A stretch of DNA of 64,000 nucleotides, from positions 252,571 to 316,570 of the forward strand of contig NZ_QRBF01000005.1 of the NCBI RefSeq assembly GCF_003363265.1, in the 5' to 3' direction. Both the position numbers and the translations under genes were made by a program. Origin of the DNA: Dyella psychrodurans (GTDB lineage: Bacteria; Pseudomonadota; Gammaproteobacteria; Xanthomonadales; Rhodanobacteraceae). The notes below the pieces were generated by a model, which was given only the letters and a program-made list of their open reading frames with translations, did no database searches and had not been told where the DNA came from. Positions 17,832 through 26,589 of the stretch are shown in pieces. Each line of letters opens with the position of its first letter. Positions within the stretch are counted from its first letter, which is position 1.

Positions 17832-18855
17832 TCAGAATGAGAGGGCCAGCAATCTACGTACCGACTCACAGACGTATTGTCCCCAAAGCCAAGTCGATTT
17901 AACCGTCCTGATTCTGCGGTCTAAGGATGCTCTGATCATCCCTCGTTTTTGACGGCAGCAGCCGATAATCGCTCTCGCTTGACCCTCACCCGCAGCCGTC
18001 ACACTCGGTTCGGCGCTGTTTCGCGCCCCGTTTTGCCACCGCGAGGCGTGCCCAAGGCGCATCCATCCTGCCTGCGCCAGCAGGTGCTTGCGAGCCATCC
18101 AAACGTTGCTCAGCGCAAACAGCGCCAGCACCTGCGCGCCGTTCTTGGTCAAGCCGCGATAACGGGCTTTCACATGGCCAAACTGGCGCTTGATGACCCG
18201 GAAGGCAGGCTCAACCGCTGCGCGAATCGGTGCTTTGGCGCGTTCGATCTGCGTGGTCAGCTCGCGCAGCTTCACGTCGTTGATGGCCTTGACCGCGCTG
18301 CGCTTGATCGCGATGTACCAGCGCCGGCCGCGCTTCGCCTTGGCATGTTTGACTGCACCGGTATAGCCAGCATCGCCAAACACGGCTTTCTCACGACCAT
18401 GCAGCAGATGCTCCACTTGCGTGACGTCCGCCACGTTGGCCGCGGTCGTCATCACACAGTGCACTAGACCGGTCGCTTCATCCACACCGATGTGCGCCTT
18501 CAAGCCAAAAAACCACTGGTTTCCCTTCTTGGTCTGGTGCATCTGCGGGTCGTGTGCTTTGGCCCAGCTCTTGGTCGAGGGTGCCGCCCAAGGATGGTAG
18601 CGTCCACGATCGTGCCCTGCGCAAGCTTCAGGCCATGGTCGTGCAGATGCTGGCTCACTGTCTTGAACAGCGGCGTGGCCAGCCGGTGCTTTTACAGTAG
18701 GTGGCGGAACTTACATACCGTCGTTTCGTCCGGCACCGGCTCATGGCCCAAATCGATGCCCACGAACCGGCGCATCGATGCCGAGTCGTATAGGGCTTCT
18801 TCCATCGAAGGATCGCTCAACGCGTACCGCTGCTGCAGGAAGTGGAGGCGCAGCT
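17832..18855 (-). pseudogene. IS5 family transposase, degraded and 5'-truncated
   Basis: The readable fragments on the minus strand follow IS5 transposases in order: LHFLQQRYALSDPSMEEALY, then RRFVGIDLGHEPVPDETTVC, KFRHLL, an in-frame TAA, KHRLATPLFKTVSQHLHDHG, GTIVDATI, a frameshift near 18590, then KSWAKAHDPQMHQTKKGNQW and the rest of the DDE domain (VFGDAGYTG, VEPAFRVIKRQFGHVK). So one nonsense and one frame change break it. Its N-terminus is missing: at about 18853 the sequence switches to an IS3 fragment in the opposite orientation. Not functional. Confidence 0.85.
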
Positions 18856-19327
18856 CTCTCGCAAGATTGTTGGGTGGTCAGCCAAACCAACGATTCACCA
18901 AGAACTTGTCTTGGACGCTGTTACCAAGGCTGTACGTCATCGCCGACCTCGCCACACGTTGATCCATTCGGATCAAGGAACGCAGTATGGTAGCAACGCG
19001 TGGAGACGCTTCTGCAAGGCAAATCATCTTGAGCCGAGCATGAGTCGCCGAGGAAACTGTTGGGATAACCCCGTCGCCGAGTCCTTCTTCGGAAGCCCAA
19101 AGAAAGAGCGCATCAAGAAACGAATTTACGCCAATCGCGACGCTGACGTTGCGGAAATTTCTGAGCACATCGATGAGCTTTACAATCGAACACGCCGCCA
19201 CAGCTATCTAGGCGTCATCAGTCCTGAGTAGTTCGAGGCAACGCACAACGCTCTCGATCGCGTGCCCACTAAATCCTGGGAACTCCATTTCGGGCCCAAC
19301 CAGGCGCGTCATCAGCACACACACTGA
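18853..19327 (+). pseudogene. IS3 family transposase OrfB, 3' fragment
   Basis: It starts abruptly inside the integrase core (LSRKIVGWSA) and retains the second catalytic Asp (HSDQGTQYGS) and the Glu (GNCWDNPVAESFF), but the first Asp and the whole OrfA/N-terminal part are missing. A TAG at 19229 interrupts the frame after YLGVISPE; the same frame continues to a TGA at 19325. It is fused tail-on to the truncated IS5 gene, so one element inserted into or recombined with the other. It forms the left border of the biosynthetic cluster. Confidence 0.85.
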
Positions 19328-19473
19328 TTTTGGTTTACTCCCGACCCAAGGCCGCAGCGATCAGAGCCTACGTATTAATCGTCGTTTCCTGACTATTGAG
19401 AGATGACGGAATGGCGCTTCATTGGCGCTCGGACGACGACGAGCGTCCTCCCTAAAAAACTAGGAGCCGATAG

Positions 19474-19557
19474 ATGGGATTCATAGCCAAACGCGGCGTT
19501 CCTACAACGACAGGTGGTCGCGTGCTCGCATTCAGTGAAATGACTGCAACGGTGTAA
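19474..19557 (+). CDS. Short ORF (27 aa) at the head of the biosynthetic cluster
   Basis: ATG at 19474 is preceded by AGGAG with 7-nt spacing, an excellent ribosome-binding site. The peptide begins MGFIAKRGVPTTTGGRVL and continues for nine more residues (ending in EMTATV) before TAA at 19555. It has no membrane segment. It lies 46 nt before the first enzyme gene on the same strand and downstream of the IS3 debris. It could be a leader peptide controlling the operon, a precursor or scaffold peptide, or a chance ORF. No family recognised. It is kept because of the ribosome-binding site and position. Confidence 0.4.
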   Translation: MGFIAKRGVPTTTGGRVLAFSEMTATV

Positions 19558-19602
19558 CTCGTAAATAACGTGATCTTCTTTCTGAGGCATATGAGGCCGT
19601 TT

Positions 19603-20694
19603 ATGAGCAATGTCAGGGTTGGACTTGTTGGAATAGGCGCACAATCACAAGAGAATCTGTTGCCTTCGCTGCTTCAAACTCCTGATATTCACGTGGTTGC
19701 TGTGTGCGATGGAGTCGCCGAGCGTGCGCGACTCGTGCATCGGCATGTCAAGGATGTCGAGCTGTACGACGACGTCGCCAAGATGCTTACCGATACGAAA
19801 CTGGATGCCTTGGTCGTGGCGTGTCCACCCCAGGCGCATCGAGATATCGCCACGCTGGCGATGAATCGTGGCGTGCATGTCTTTGTCGAGAAGCCGCCGT
19901 GCTTCACGCTCAATGAGCTTTTGTCGCTGACTGAACTTTCGCGCCAGTCGGGGCTAGTCACCGGCGTGGGGATGAATTTTCGATTCGCGAGGTCGATTCA
20001 GCATCTGCGGCTGATCCAGAATGAGCCGCAATTCGGTCGGACGGCCCATATCCAGCTGAATCACTACGCGAACAAGCCAAGGGCGCCAATGTGGGGCCTG
20101 GATTCCACGCTTCGCTCGTTCCTGCTGGCGCAGGCCATCCACACCATTGATTTGGCCATGCTCTTTGGCGGTGACGTCAAGGAAACGCGATCGGAAGTGC
20201 AGAATGACAATGGCAGCTTGATCGTCGAGATCAACATCTCTTTCAAGAATGGTGCAACGGCGTCAATCCTCACTGGAACGATGTTCCCTTACTTCGAATT
20301 CGAAATGAAGTTGATCAGCGATACGTCGACGATGGTTCGCCTTGACAACCTGTCGGATATCACGTTGCACGAGCCCGACCATGTTACCCGCGCGGGTGGC
20401 AACGATAAACGTTGGCGCGGCTATTGGCGCCCTGGACCGCTGGACTCAGGCTACGTGCGAAGCGGCTATCAGAGTGAACTGCAGGATTTCTTTGACGCCA
20501 TTCGAACCGGTGGCAAGTTCGAAGCGGACTTCGCCAACCTTATTCCTACCTACGAAGTCATCGAGCAGGTGTGCGAGAAGGGCGATCGGCTGGCAGCGGA
20601 GGTTGCCATCGACACGCTGAATCTCCTCCAGGGCCACAAGCCAAGCCTGCAAGCATCGGATCTCGGACAAGGCAAGGTGAGCGCTAATGTCTAG
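19603..20694 (+). CDS. Gfo/Idh/MocA family NAD(P)-dependent dehydrogenase
   Basis: 363 residues. A Rossmann N-terminus (VRVGLVGIGAQSQENLLPSL) and the hallmark EKPP near residues 96-99 (VHVFVEKPPCF, matching the EKP motif whose Lys acts in catalysis) identify the family. Its members oxidise or reduce sugar, cyclitol or amino-sugar hydroxyls with NAD(P). A downstream DegT aminotransferase would act naturally on the keto product. ATG 19603 has GAGG about 6 nt upstream; ATGs at 19591 and 19570 are in frame but leave a non-Rossmann extension. First enzyme of a same-strand run; its 3' end overlaps the next gene by 8 nt. Confidence 0.85.
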   Translation: MSNVRVGLVGIGAQSQENLLPSLLQTPDIHVVAVCDGVAERARLVHRHVKDVELYDDVAKMLTDTKLDALVVACPPQAHRDIATLAMNRGVHVFVEKPPCFTLNELLSLTELSRQSGLVTGVGMNFRFARSIQHLRLIQNEPQFGRTAHIQLNHYANKPRAPMWGLDSTLRSFLLAQAIHTIDLAMLFGGDVKETRSEVQNDNGSLIVEINISFKNGATASILTGTMFPYFEFEMKLISDTSTMVRLDNLSDITLHEPDHVTRAGGNDKRWRGYWRPGPLDSGYVRSGYQSELQDFFDAIRTGGKFEADFANLIPTYEVIEQVCEKGDRLAAEVAIDTLNLLQGHKPSLQASDLGQGKVSANV

Positions 20695-21793
20695 TCGCAG
20701 TGAAATCTCGCATCGAGTGATCTCTGACAAATATCGGCCGGTTTACGAAGGGGATATGCCGGCCATTCTCGAAGGACTGGCAGGTAGCCTGTCTGGCACC
20801 AGCGACATCGTTACGGAATATGAGCAAGCCCTGGCGGCCTGGTTCGACAGCCGTCACGCGGTCGCCGTCTCGTCCGGCGCAGCGGCGATCAGCGTTGCCC
20901 TGGGCACGCTTGGCGTCAAGCCCGGCGACGAAGTCGTGCTGACTCCCACGTGCCCGCTTTGCACCGTCTATCCGGTGATGAGTGCCGGCGCCAGGCCCGT
21001 GTTTGTCGACACCCGCCCACATGGTTTTGGCGTGGATCTGTCAGATCTTGCCAAAGTAATTACACCACGCACGAAGGCCATCATCGATATTCCCATGTGG
21101 GGTTATCCGACCGAGGTCGACGAGCTGCAAGCAGTAGCGCGTGGCCGCAGTATTCCGCTGATCCTGGATCTTGCTCACTCCCATGGTAGCAAGCTTAACA
21201 GCAAGCACTTGTCGCACTACGCAGATCTGTCCTGCTTCAGCACGCATGAGCGCAAACCGCTGGCGACGGGAGAAGGCGGTTTCATCCTGACGGACAATCT
21301 CGAGCTGGCCGATCGCTGCAGAAGCTACAGCCGGTTTGGCCACCTCAACGGCAAAGACTTCGGACTCAATTACAAGCTTGCCGCGTTATCGAGCTGCCTG
21401 GGCCGGAGCCGTCTGGAGCATCTCGAACGACAGATCGAAGCCCGGCGCCGCAACGCGCATTACATCGTCTCGCGGATTACCCATCCGAAGGTGAGCGAGA
21501 AGCAGATCATCGCCGACAGCAGCCCGAACTACTACTTCCTGAACCTGAGCCTCAGCCTCCGCGACAACCGGAAATTCATCGATTATCTGGACGAAAACGG
21601 TATTCCATCCGACATCAAGCGCTATGGATGCCGCTGCCTTTACGAATTTCCAGCGGTGGCAGCCTATGCAAGGCAGTGCCCGAACGGCGAGCGTCTGCTC
21701 AATAGCATGACGACGGTTCCCGTTCATCCTGATCTCAAGGATGACGATCTGAGCTACATCGTTGAGTTGATCAACGACTACTCGGAAGACTGA
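20687..21793 (+). CDS. DegT/DnrJ/EryC1/StrS-type aminotransferase (first copy)
   Basis: 368 residues with the fold type I pattern of sugar aminotransferases: VSSGAAAISVAL (phosphate-binding), ARPVFVDTRP, LILDLAHSHG with Asp161 for the pyridine nitrogen, and CFSTHERKPLATGEGG with Lys190 as the PLP lysine. The usual active-site string is SFHATKNLTTGEGG, so this is divergent. Such enzymes transaminate keto sugars or cyclitols, using Glu or Gln. The upstream dehydrogenase could make the ketone. It overlaps that gene and is followed 7 nt later by a Nudix gene. The protein is shaped as an active enzyme; the substrate is unknown. Confidence 0.85.
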   Translation: MSSRSEISHRVISDKYRPVYEGDMPAILEGLAGSLSGTSDIVTEYEQALAAWFDSRHAVAVSSGAAAISVALGTLGVKPGDEVVLTPTCPLCTVYPVMSAGARPVFVDTRPHGFGVDLSDLAKVITPRTKAIIDIPMWGYPTEVDELQAVARGRSIPLILDLAHSHGSKLNSKHLSHYADLSCFSTHERKPLATGEGGFILTDNLELADRCRSYSRFGHLNGKDFGLNYKLAALSSCLGRSRLEHLERQIEARRRNAHYIVSRITHPKVSEKQIIADSSPNYYFLNLSLSLRDNRKFIDYLDENGIPSDIKRYGCRCLYEFPAVAAYARQCPNGERLLNSMTTVPVHPDLKDDDLSYIVELINDYSED

Positions 21794-21800
21794 TCACCAA

Positions 21801-22307
21801 ATGTCCACCAAGCCACATCTCAAAAAACATTTCACGGCATCGGCCTTCGTCCTGAAGGCCGAGCGGCAAGTCTTTCTCCTGAGGCATAAGAAGCTTGGAG
21901 TGTGGCTGTACCCCGGCGGCCATATCGAAGCGGATGAAACGCCGGATGCCGCGGTGTTGCGGGAGGTGCTTGAAGAAACAGGCCTCGTTGCCACATTCCT
22001 CGATGCCAGGGACAGGAAGCTCGACGACGAGGCCGCCGATGTGGCGGCGCTGCATGTTCCTTACCGGATTCTCTGCGAGTTCATAAACGATCCCAAAGAC
22101 CCTCACTATCACATCGATCTCATCTACCTGTGTGGAGTGAAAGACCATGCCGACGAAAGCCGCGTGGGCAACACCGGGATGGGCTTCTTCGATGAGGCGG
22201 CCCTGGAAGGCCTAGCGCTCTTTCCGAATTTTCGCGCGCTGGTCAAAGGCGTCTTCAGGGACGATGCCATTTGGCAACGCGTGGACGAAAAGGTGGCGCC
22301 CCTATGA
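21801..22307 (+). CDS. Nudix hydrolase
   Basis: 168 residues with a perfect Nudix box: G40 ... E46 ... R54-E55 ... E58-E59 ... G61, in PGGHIEADETPDAAVLREV then LEETGL. Nudix enzymes cleave nucleoside diphosphates linked to another group X, using Mg2+ held by the REUxEE glutamates. In this operon it could cut an NDP-sugar or nucleotide intermediate to a phosphate, or clean up. The start overlaps nothing; its TGA overlaps the next ATG (ATGA at 22304). It is unlike the second Nudix protein of the cluster (27491). Confidence 0.85.
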   Translation: MSTKPHLKKHFTASAFVLKAERQVFLLRHKKLGVWLYPGGHIEADETPDAAVLREVLEETGLVATFLDARDRKLDDEAADVAALHVPYRILCEFINDPKDPHYHIDLIYLCGVKDHADESRVGNTGMGFFDEAALEGLALFPNFRALVKGVFRDDAIWQRVDEKVAPL

Positions 22308-23437
22308 GCAAGGTCATGACGGGTGACTCCGGATTTCGGGCGGTCGCCGAGCTGTGCAGCCATCGCCAGCCGAGTGATATTGATTACCTGGAGCGCGCGC
22401 TGGCGACGGGGCTGACGGGAACCTCGCTTATCGTGCTCGAATTTGAACAGGCGATTACCGCCATTTATGGTGTGCCGCATGTGGTGGCCGTCTCCTCGGG
22501 AGCGGCCGCGGTGATGGCCGCACTCAAAGGATTCGACTGGTCGCCGGGACAGGAGGTCATTGTTTCTCCCACTTGTCCCATCTGCACGGTGCTGCCGTTG
22601 CTGGAGCATGGGCTGGTGCCGGTGTTCTGCGACGTCAGGCCGAACAGCTTCGGTTTGTGCCCTGATGATTTGGCTCGCCTGATATCGCCCAAGACGTGCG
22701 TGATTATCGAAGTGCCGATGTGGGGGTATCCGGTTGCCGTCGATGAGACCCAACGTATCGCCGCCGAGCATCGCATCCCCCTGGTGCTGGACCTGGCTCA
22801 CGCACACATGGCCAGTCTTCGCGGACGATATCTGGCCCACTATGGCGACGTGGCTTGTTTCAGCACGCATGACTGCAAGTTCATGTCCACCGGCGAAGGT
22901 GGCTTCGTGATGTCGCAGCATGAGGCAGTCGCATCACGCGTCAGGTCCTACACACGGTTTGGCAATCTCGACGGCAAGAGCCCCGGCATCAACTTGAAAA
23001 TGGGCGGCCTGCAGGCAGCGCTCGGCGTAGCGCGCGCGCCGTTGTTGAAACAGCACTTGGCGATCCGCCAGGGCCACCGGCAGAAGCTCAAGGCATTGCT
23101 CGACAACGCCCACTTCCGTGAGCTGCCTGTCACACCAGGTGGCAGCCCCAGTGGCTATGCATTGTTGCTGCAGGCGATTGGACACGACGGCCGCGATTTG
23201 GTTCGCCATCAGGTCAGCCATGGAATCCCTTCTGATATCCGTAAGTACGACAATCGACCTTTGTACGAGTATCCGTTGCTGGCGAAGTACAGCCGGCATT
23301 GCCCCAACGCGACGTCGCTGTTGAGGTCACTGACTACAATCCCATTGCATCCGGACTTGTGCGAGGACGACCTCGTCCACATCGCACACGTACTCAACCG
23401 CTATCGGCCGGAAAGTATCGAACATGCGTACGCCTAA
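22304..23437 (+). CDS. DegT/DnrJ/EryC1/StrS-type aminotransferase (second copy)
   Basis: 377 residues with the same layout as the first copy: VSSGAAAVMAALKG, VPVFCDVRPNSFG, LVLDLAHAHMAS with Asp163, and CFSTHDCKFMSTGEGG with Lys192. Shared odd features (PT-C-P-x-CTV before the second strand, PMWGYPxxVDE) show that both copies belong to one subfamily, but the overall divergence indicates an old duplication and probably different substrates, or a heterodimer. ATG 22304 overlaps the Nudix stop. The end overlaps the FAD gene by 14 nt. Two paralogous aminotransferases suggest a product with two amino groups or two sugar units. Confidence 0.85.
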   Translation: MSKVMTGDSGFRAVAELCSHRQPSDIDYLERALATGLTGTSLIVLEFEQAITAIYGVPHVVAVSSGAAAVMAALKGFDWSPGQEVIVSPTCPICTVLPLLEHGLVPVFCDVRPNSFGLCPDDLARLISPKTCVIIEVPMWGYPVAVDETQRIAAEHRIPLVLDLAHAHMASLRGRYLAHYGDVACFSTHDCKFMSTGEGGFVMSQHEAVASRVRSYTRFGNLDGKSPGINLKMGGLQAALGVARAPLLKQHLAIRQGHRQKLKALLDNAHFRELPVTPGGSPSGYALLLQAIGHDGRDLVRHQVSHGIPSDIRKYDNRPLYEYPLLAKYSRHCPNATSLLRSLTTIPLHPDLCEDDLVHIAHVLNRYRPESIEHAYA

Positions 23438-24773
23438 GACGGCCATCGTCATAGGCGGCAACATGATGGGCTGTCTCGCCGCCGAAGTGCTTTCCAAGCA
23501 TCTTGATCGCGTGCTTGTGATTGAAAAGGGTGACTTCGACGACGAAACCGGGTATCGCAAGAGCGTTCCCCAGGAGCACCATGTTCATTTGCTGCTGCTG
23601 CGCGGCAAGCAGATCTTTGAAAACATCTTTCCTGGCTTCCTGGATGAGCTTGGTGAAGCGGGGGCCGAAATTGCGGATCTGGGCCACGACGTCAAGTGGT
23701 ACCAATACGGCCGCTGGAAAAACCGCTACAAGACCGGCATCAGCGCGCACTACTGCAGCCGACGCCTGATCGACAACGTTGTCCGCAAGCGGGTGCGCTC
23801 CAACGAGAAAGTGAAGGTCATCTCGTACGCAACGACGTATGGACTGTGCTACGACGGTACGCGGGTGAGTGGTGTCAAGCTGCGCGTCGGTGGCAGCGAG
23901 CATGAGGAATTCGCTGACCTTGTGGTCGACGCCAGCGGTCGCGGCTCGCGGTCTTCCGAGTGGATCGGCGAGTTCTGCGGCGACAAGGAGTGCGTCCAGC
24001 AGGACCTGGTGGAAACCCGTCTGGGTTATGCGTCGCGCATCTACCGCAGGGATCCGAAATATCGGGATCTGTGGAAAGTACTGCTGGTCCTGCCCAAGCC
24101 GCCGCAACAGCGCTGCATGGGTGTGATCAGCCCGATCGAAGGAGATCGGTGGCTGGTCACCACGGGCGGCTGGTTTGGTCATTACCCCAAGCCGAACCCA
24201 GAGCAGTTCCTGGACTATCTCGGCCAGCTTCCTGTGCCCGACATCTACGAGATCATCCGGCAAGCCGAGCCGCTTTCCGATGTCTTCGGCTTCGGCATGC
24301 CCGGCAGTCTGCGCCGTCGTTTCGACTTGCTCACGCGGTGGCCCGAGGGCTATTTCGTGCTTGGCGACGCGCTGTACAGCCTCAATCCCCTATACAGCCA
24401 GGGCATGACGTTGTGCGCCCTGGAAGCGAACTGTTTCCGCAAGATGCTGGGCGGTTTTCTGGCCGGAAGGATCAGCGCGCACGAGATCCAGAAAGAAGTG
24501 AGCAAGGTGGTGGAGCCTGCCTGGAACATGGCGACCGAGGAAGATCTCCGGTTTCCGGAAACCATCGGGCATCGGACGCCCGCTGTTCGTCTGCGCCACT
24601 GGTATGGCATGGGCATAGGGCGGCTTTCGGCCAAGCATCGCTTGGCGCTGAAGACGCAGATCGGTGTCACCAACCTAGTCACGCCGTCTGGCCAGCTATT
24701 CCGCCCGGAGATCGTCGGCGGGGTGCTGCTCGACAAACTGACGATGTTCAAGCGCAGCAAGGAGTGGCTATGA
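23424..24773 (+). CDS. FAD-dependent oxidoreductase (monooxygenase/reductase type)
   Basis: 449 residues. The N-terminal FAD-binding motif reads VIGGNMMGCLAAEVL followed by RVLVIEKG; the second glycine of GxGxxG is Asn here. A later GDALYSLNPLYSQGMTL is the second FAD motif (GDA...P..GQG) of the group A flavin monooxygenase/geranylgeranyl reductase superfamily; Ser-Gln-Gly replaces Gly-Gln-Gly. The C-terminal 100 residues are basic. Possible roles are hydroxylation, desaturation or oxidation of the pathway intermediate. Its stop overlaps the next ATG (ATGA at 24770). The exact reaction cannot be told. Confidence 0.8.
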   Translation: MRTPKTAIVIGGNMMGCLAAEVLSKHLDRVLVIEKGDFDDETGYRKSVPQEHHVHLLLLRGKQIFENIFPGFLDELGEAGAEIADLGHDVKWYQYGRWKNRYKTGISAHYCSRRLIDNVVRKRVRSNEKVKVISYATTYGLCYDGTRVSGVKLRVGGSEHEEFADLVVDASGRGSRSSEWIGEFCGDKECVQQDLVETRLGYASRIYRRDPKYRDLWKVLLVLPKPPQQRCMGVISPIEGDRWLVTTGGWFGHYPKPNPEQFLDYLGQLPVPDIYEIIRQAEPLSDVFGFGMPGSLRRRFDLLTRWPEGYFVLGDALYSLNPLYSQGMTLCALEANCFRKMLGGFLAGRISAHEIQKEVSKVVEPAWNMATEEDLRFPETIGHRTPAVRLRHWYGMGIGRLSAKHRLALKTQIGVTNLVTPSGQLFRPEIVGGVLLDKLTMFKRSKEWL

Positions 24774-25465
24774 GACAGCTCCTGCTTGATGCGCAACATA
24801 TCGTCTTCGACTGGAATGGGACCCTGATCGACGACGTCGACCTGGCCGTCCGGGCGGTGAATCGGTGCTGCAACCTCTACGGGCTGAACGCCATCAGCCG
24901 TGACGAGTATCGCAGCAAGTTTCGTTTTCCGATCCGGGACTTTTACCGCGACCTAGGCTTCCAGGTGGAGAATCGACTCTTTGACGACGTCATCAAGAAC
25001 TATCTGAGCGTGTTCGATCGGAATGTCTTTCAGTGCGCCTTGTACGAGGGCACCGTGGCATTGTTGGAAAAGCTTCTTGACGAAGGGAAAATTTTGTCCA
25101 TTTTGTCAGCATCTCATCAATCCATTCTCACCGAAACCGTGGGCACTAAGGGGCTTGAGAGGTATTTCACGTACGTGGTCGGTCTTGGCGATAACCACGC
25201 GCGCGGAAAATTGGGAATCGCCCGAGAGCTACAGGATCGCTCAGGCGTCGCTACGCACAGGACCCTTTACATCGGCGATACCAACCACGATGCAGAAGTG
25301 GCCACGTCGATGGGGTGGTCCTTTTTGATGGTCAGGAGTGGCCATCAGACCAGGAGTGACAAGGGCAACGAAGCTGTCGACTCATTGCGGGAAATTCTTG
25401 TCCGCCTTCAAGAAAGCGAACATCCCGGCGCGCCCGGGCAACGTACAGGGGGGTTTGCGCCATGA
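24770..25465 (+). CDS. HAD superfamily hydrolase with Asn at D+2
   Basis: 231 residues. HAD motif I is VFDWNGTLIDD: the nucleophile Asp is present but the normal D+2 acid/base is Asn. Motif II is LSAS (residue Ser), motif III is a Lys in ARGKLG, and motif IV is YIGDTNHD with the expected acidic pair. A helical cap follows motif I (C1 type). Phosphonatases lack the D+2 acid as well (Ala there), so the reaction may be other than simple phosphatase. Coupled to both neighbours by 4-nt overlaps, so it is an integral part of the operon. Confidence 0.8.
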   Translation: MRQLLLDAQHIVFDWNGTLIDDVDLAVRAVNRCCNLYGLNAISRDEYRSKFRFPIRDFYRDLGFQVENRLFDDVIKNYLSVFDRNVFQCALYEGTVALLEKLLDEGKILSILSASHQSILTETVGTKGLERYFTYVVGLGDNHARGKLGIARELQDRSGVATHRTLYIGDTNHDAEVATSMGWSFLMVRSGHQTRSDKGNEAVDSLREILVRLQESEHPGAPGQRTGGFAP

Positions 25466-26589
25466 CACCGTCGACGACGTACGTGATGGAGGTGATCGGC
25501 AAGCTTGTGGCGATCGACATCGCCTTGCGGCTGATTACCTGGGCCTACTATGCGGATGAGGAGCGCGTGCTGCAGATCCTGAACCTGCTGCCGCGGCCAA
25601 AGGGACCAAGGATGCCGTACTACAAGCGATTCGACGCGGTGCTCGCACCGCTTCCTTTCTTGTGGACCTGGATCGAAATTTTTTTGATGGTATGGCTGGC
25701 CAACCATTTCGATCATGCCATCGTCTGGGGGCTGGCCATCGTGATCATCGGCGGCCGGTTCAGGGCGCTGCAGGAGTTCGGCCACAATGCCGTGCATTTC
25801 GCGCTGTGCAAGTCGCATGCATGGCAATGGTTCTTGTCGGATTACTTTTATCAGTTTCCGGCTTTCAAGCGGGACATGCATAGCCGGCACGTCACCCATA
25901 CTCGCGAGCACCACAAGAACCCGAACCATATCTCCCTTGATCCGAACCGAGCAAGGGTCCGGGACGGTGGCATGGCTTATCCGCTGACCGAGCGGCAATT
26001 TTACGCGCGCTTGCTCTATCCCCTGACACCCGGAGGGTTGAAGGTGAACATCACCACCATGCTTCGCAACAGCACACTCAACCACAGCAAGGCGACAACG
26101 ATGATCCGCTGCATCTGCCTGCTGCAGCTTGCGTTGACGTTCTTTCTGCTGGCCGGATGGAAGGGCATCGTGCTTGGTTGGTTCGCTCCGCTGTTCACCA
26201 CTTATGCGCTGCTCGCCTGGCTTGCACTGCTGGCCGAGCACCGCTGGTTCGTGAGCGGGAGCTTCGAGAATCGGCGCGAACTCGAATACCTGGCAGGCAG
26301 ACCCACCGACTACTGCGGCTTCAGCGGCTGGATGGTCCGCATCCTGGTAAGCCCTACCTCGGATGCCTACCACCTTGCGCATTCCTTGTATCCGGGCGTT
26401 CGCTGGAATTACCTGCCGGCGATAGACAGGATTCTCAAGATTACCGACTCCCGCTACACCGCCCACGCCAGCGAAGGTTTGATCTTTTCCAAACATGGCG
26501 CGCCATCCGCCCTGTCAGAGCTGCGCGACCGGTTGGTCATCCGTGAGTTGGAACAACACTCTTCTGGCGTGCAGGGAATTGGTGGATGA
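25462..26589 (+). CDS. Membrane fatty-acid-desaturase-like protein
   Basis: 375 residues with several hydrophobic helices and three histidine boxes of the di-iron desaturase/hydroxylase family: EFGHNAVH (HxxxH), HVTHTREHHKN (HxxxHH) and YHLAHSLYP (HxxH). These acidic and His ligands hold two irons in the membrane-embedded active site and use O2. In Bradyrhizobium a homologous enzyme, RtxC, desaturates dihydrorhizobitoxine, a small amino acid derivative, so a small polar substrate is plausible here too. Overlaps both neighbours by 4 nt. Confidence 0.8.
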   Translation: MTPSTTYVMEVIGKLVAIDIALRLITWAYYADEERVLQILNLLPRPKGPRMPYYKRFDAVLAPLPFLWTWIEIFLMVWLANHFDHAIVWGLAIVIIGGRFRALQEFGHNAVHFALCKSHAWQWFLSDYFYQFPAFKRDMHSRHVTHTREHHKNPNHISLDPNRARVRDGGMAYPLTERQFYARLLYPLTPGGLKVNITTMLRNSTLNHSKATTMIRCICLLQLALTFFLLAGWKGIVLGWFAPLFTTYALLAWLALLAEHRWFVSGSFENRRELEYLAGRPTDYCGFSGWMVRILVSPTSDAYHLAHSLYPGVRWNYLPAIDRILKITDSRYTAHASEGLIFSKHGAPSALSELRDRLVIRELEQHSSGVQGIGG

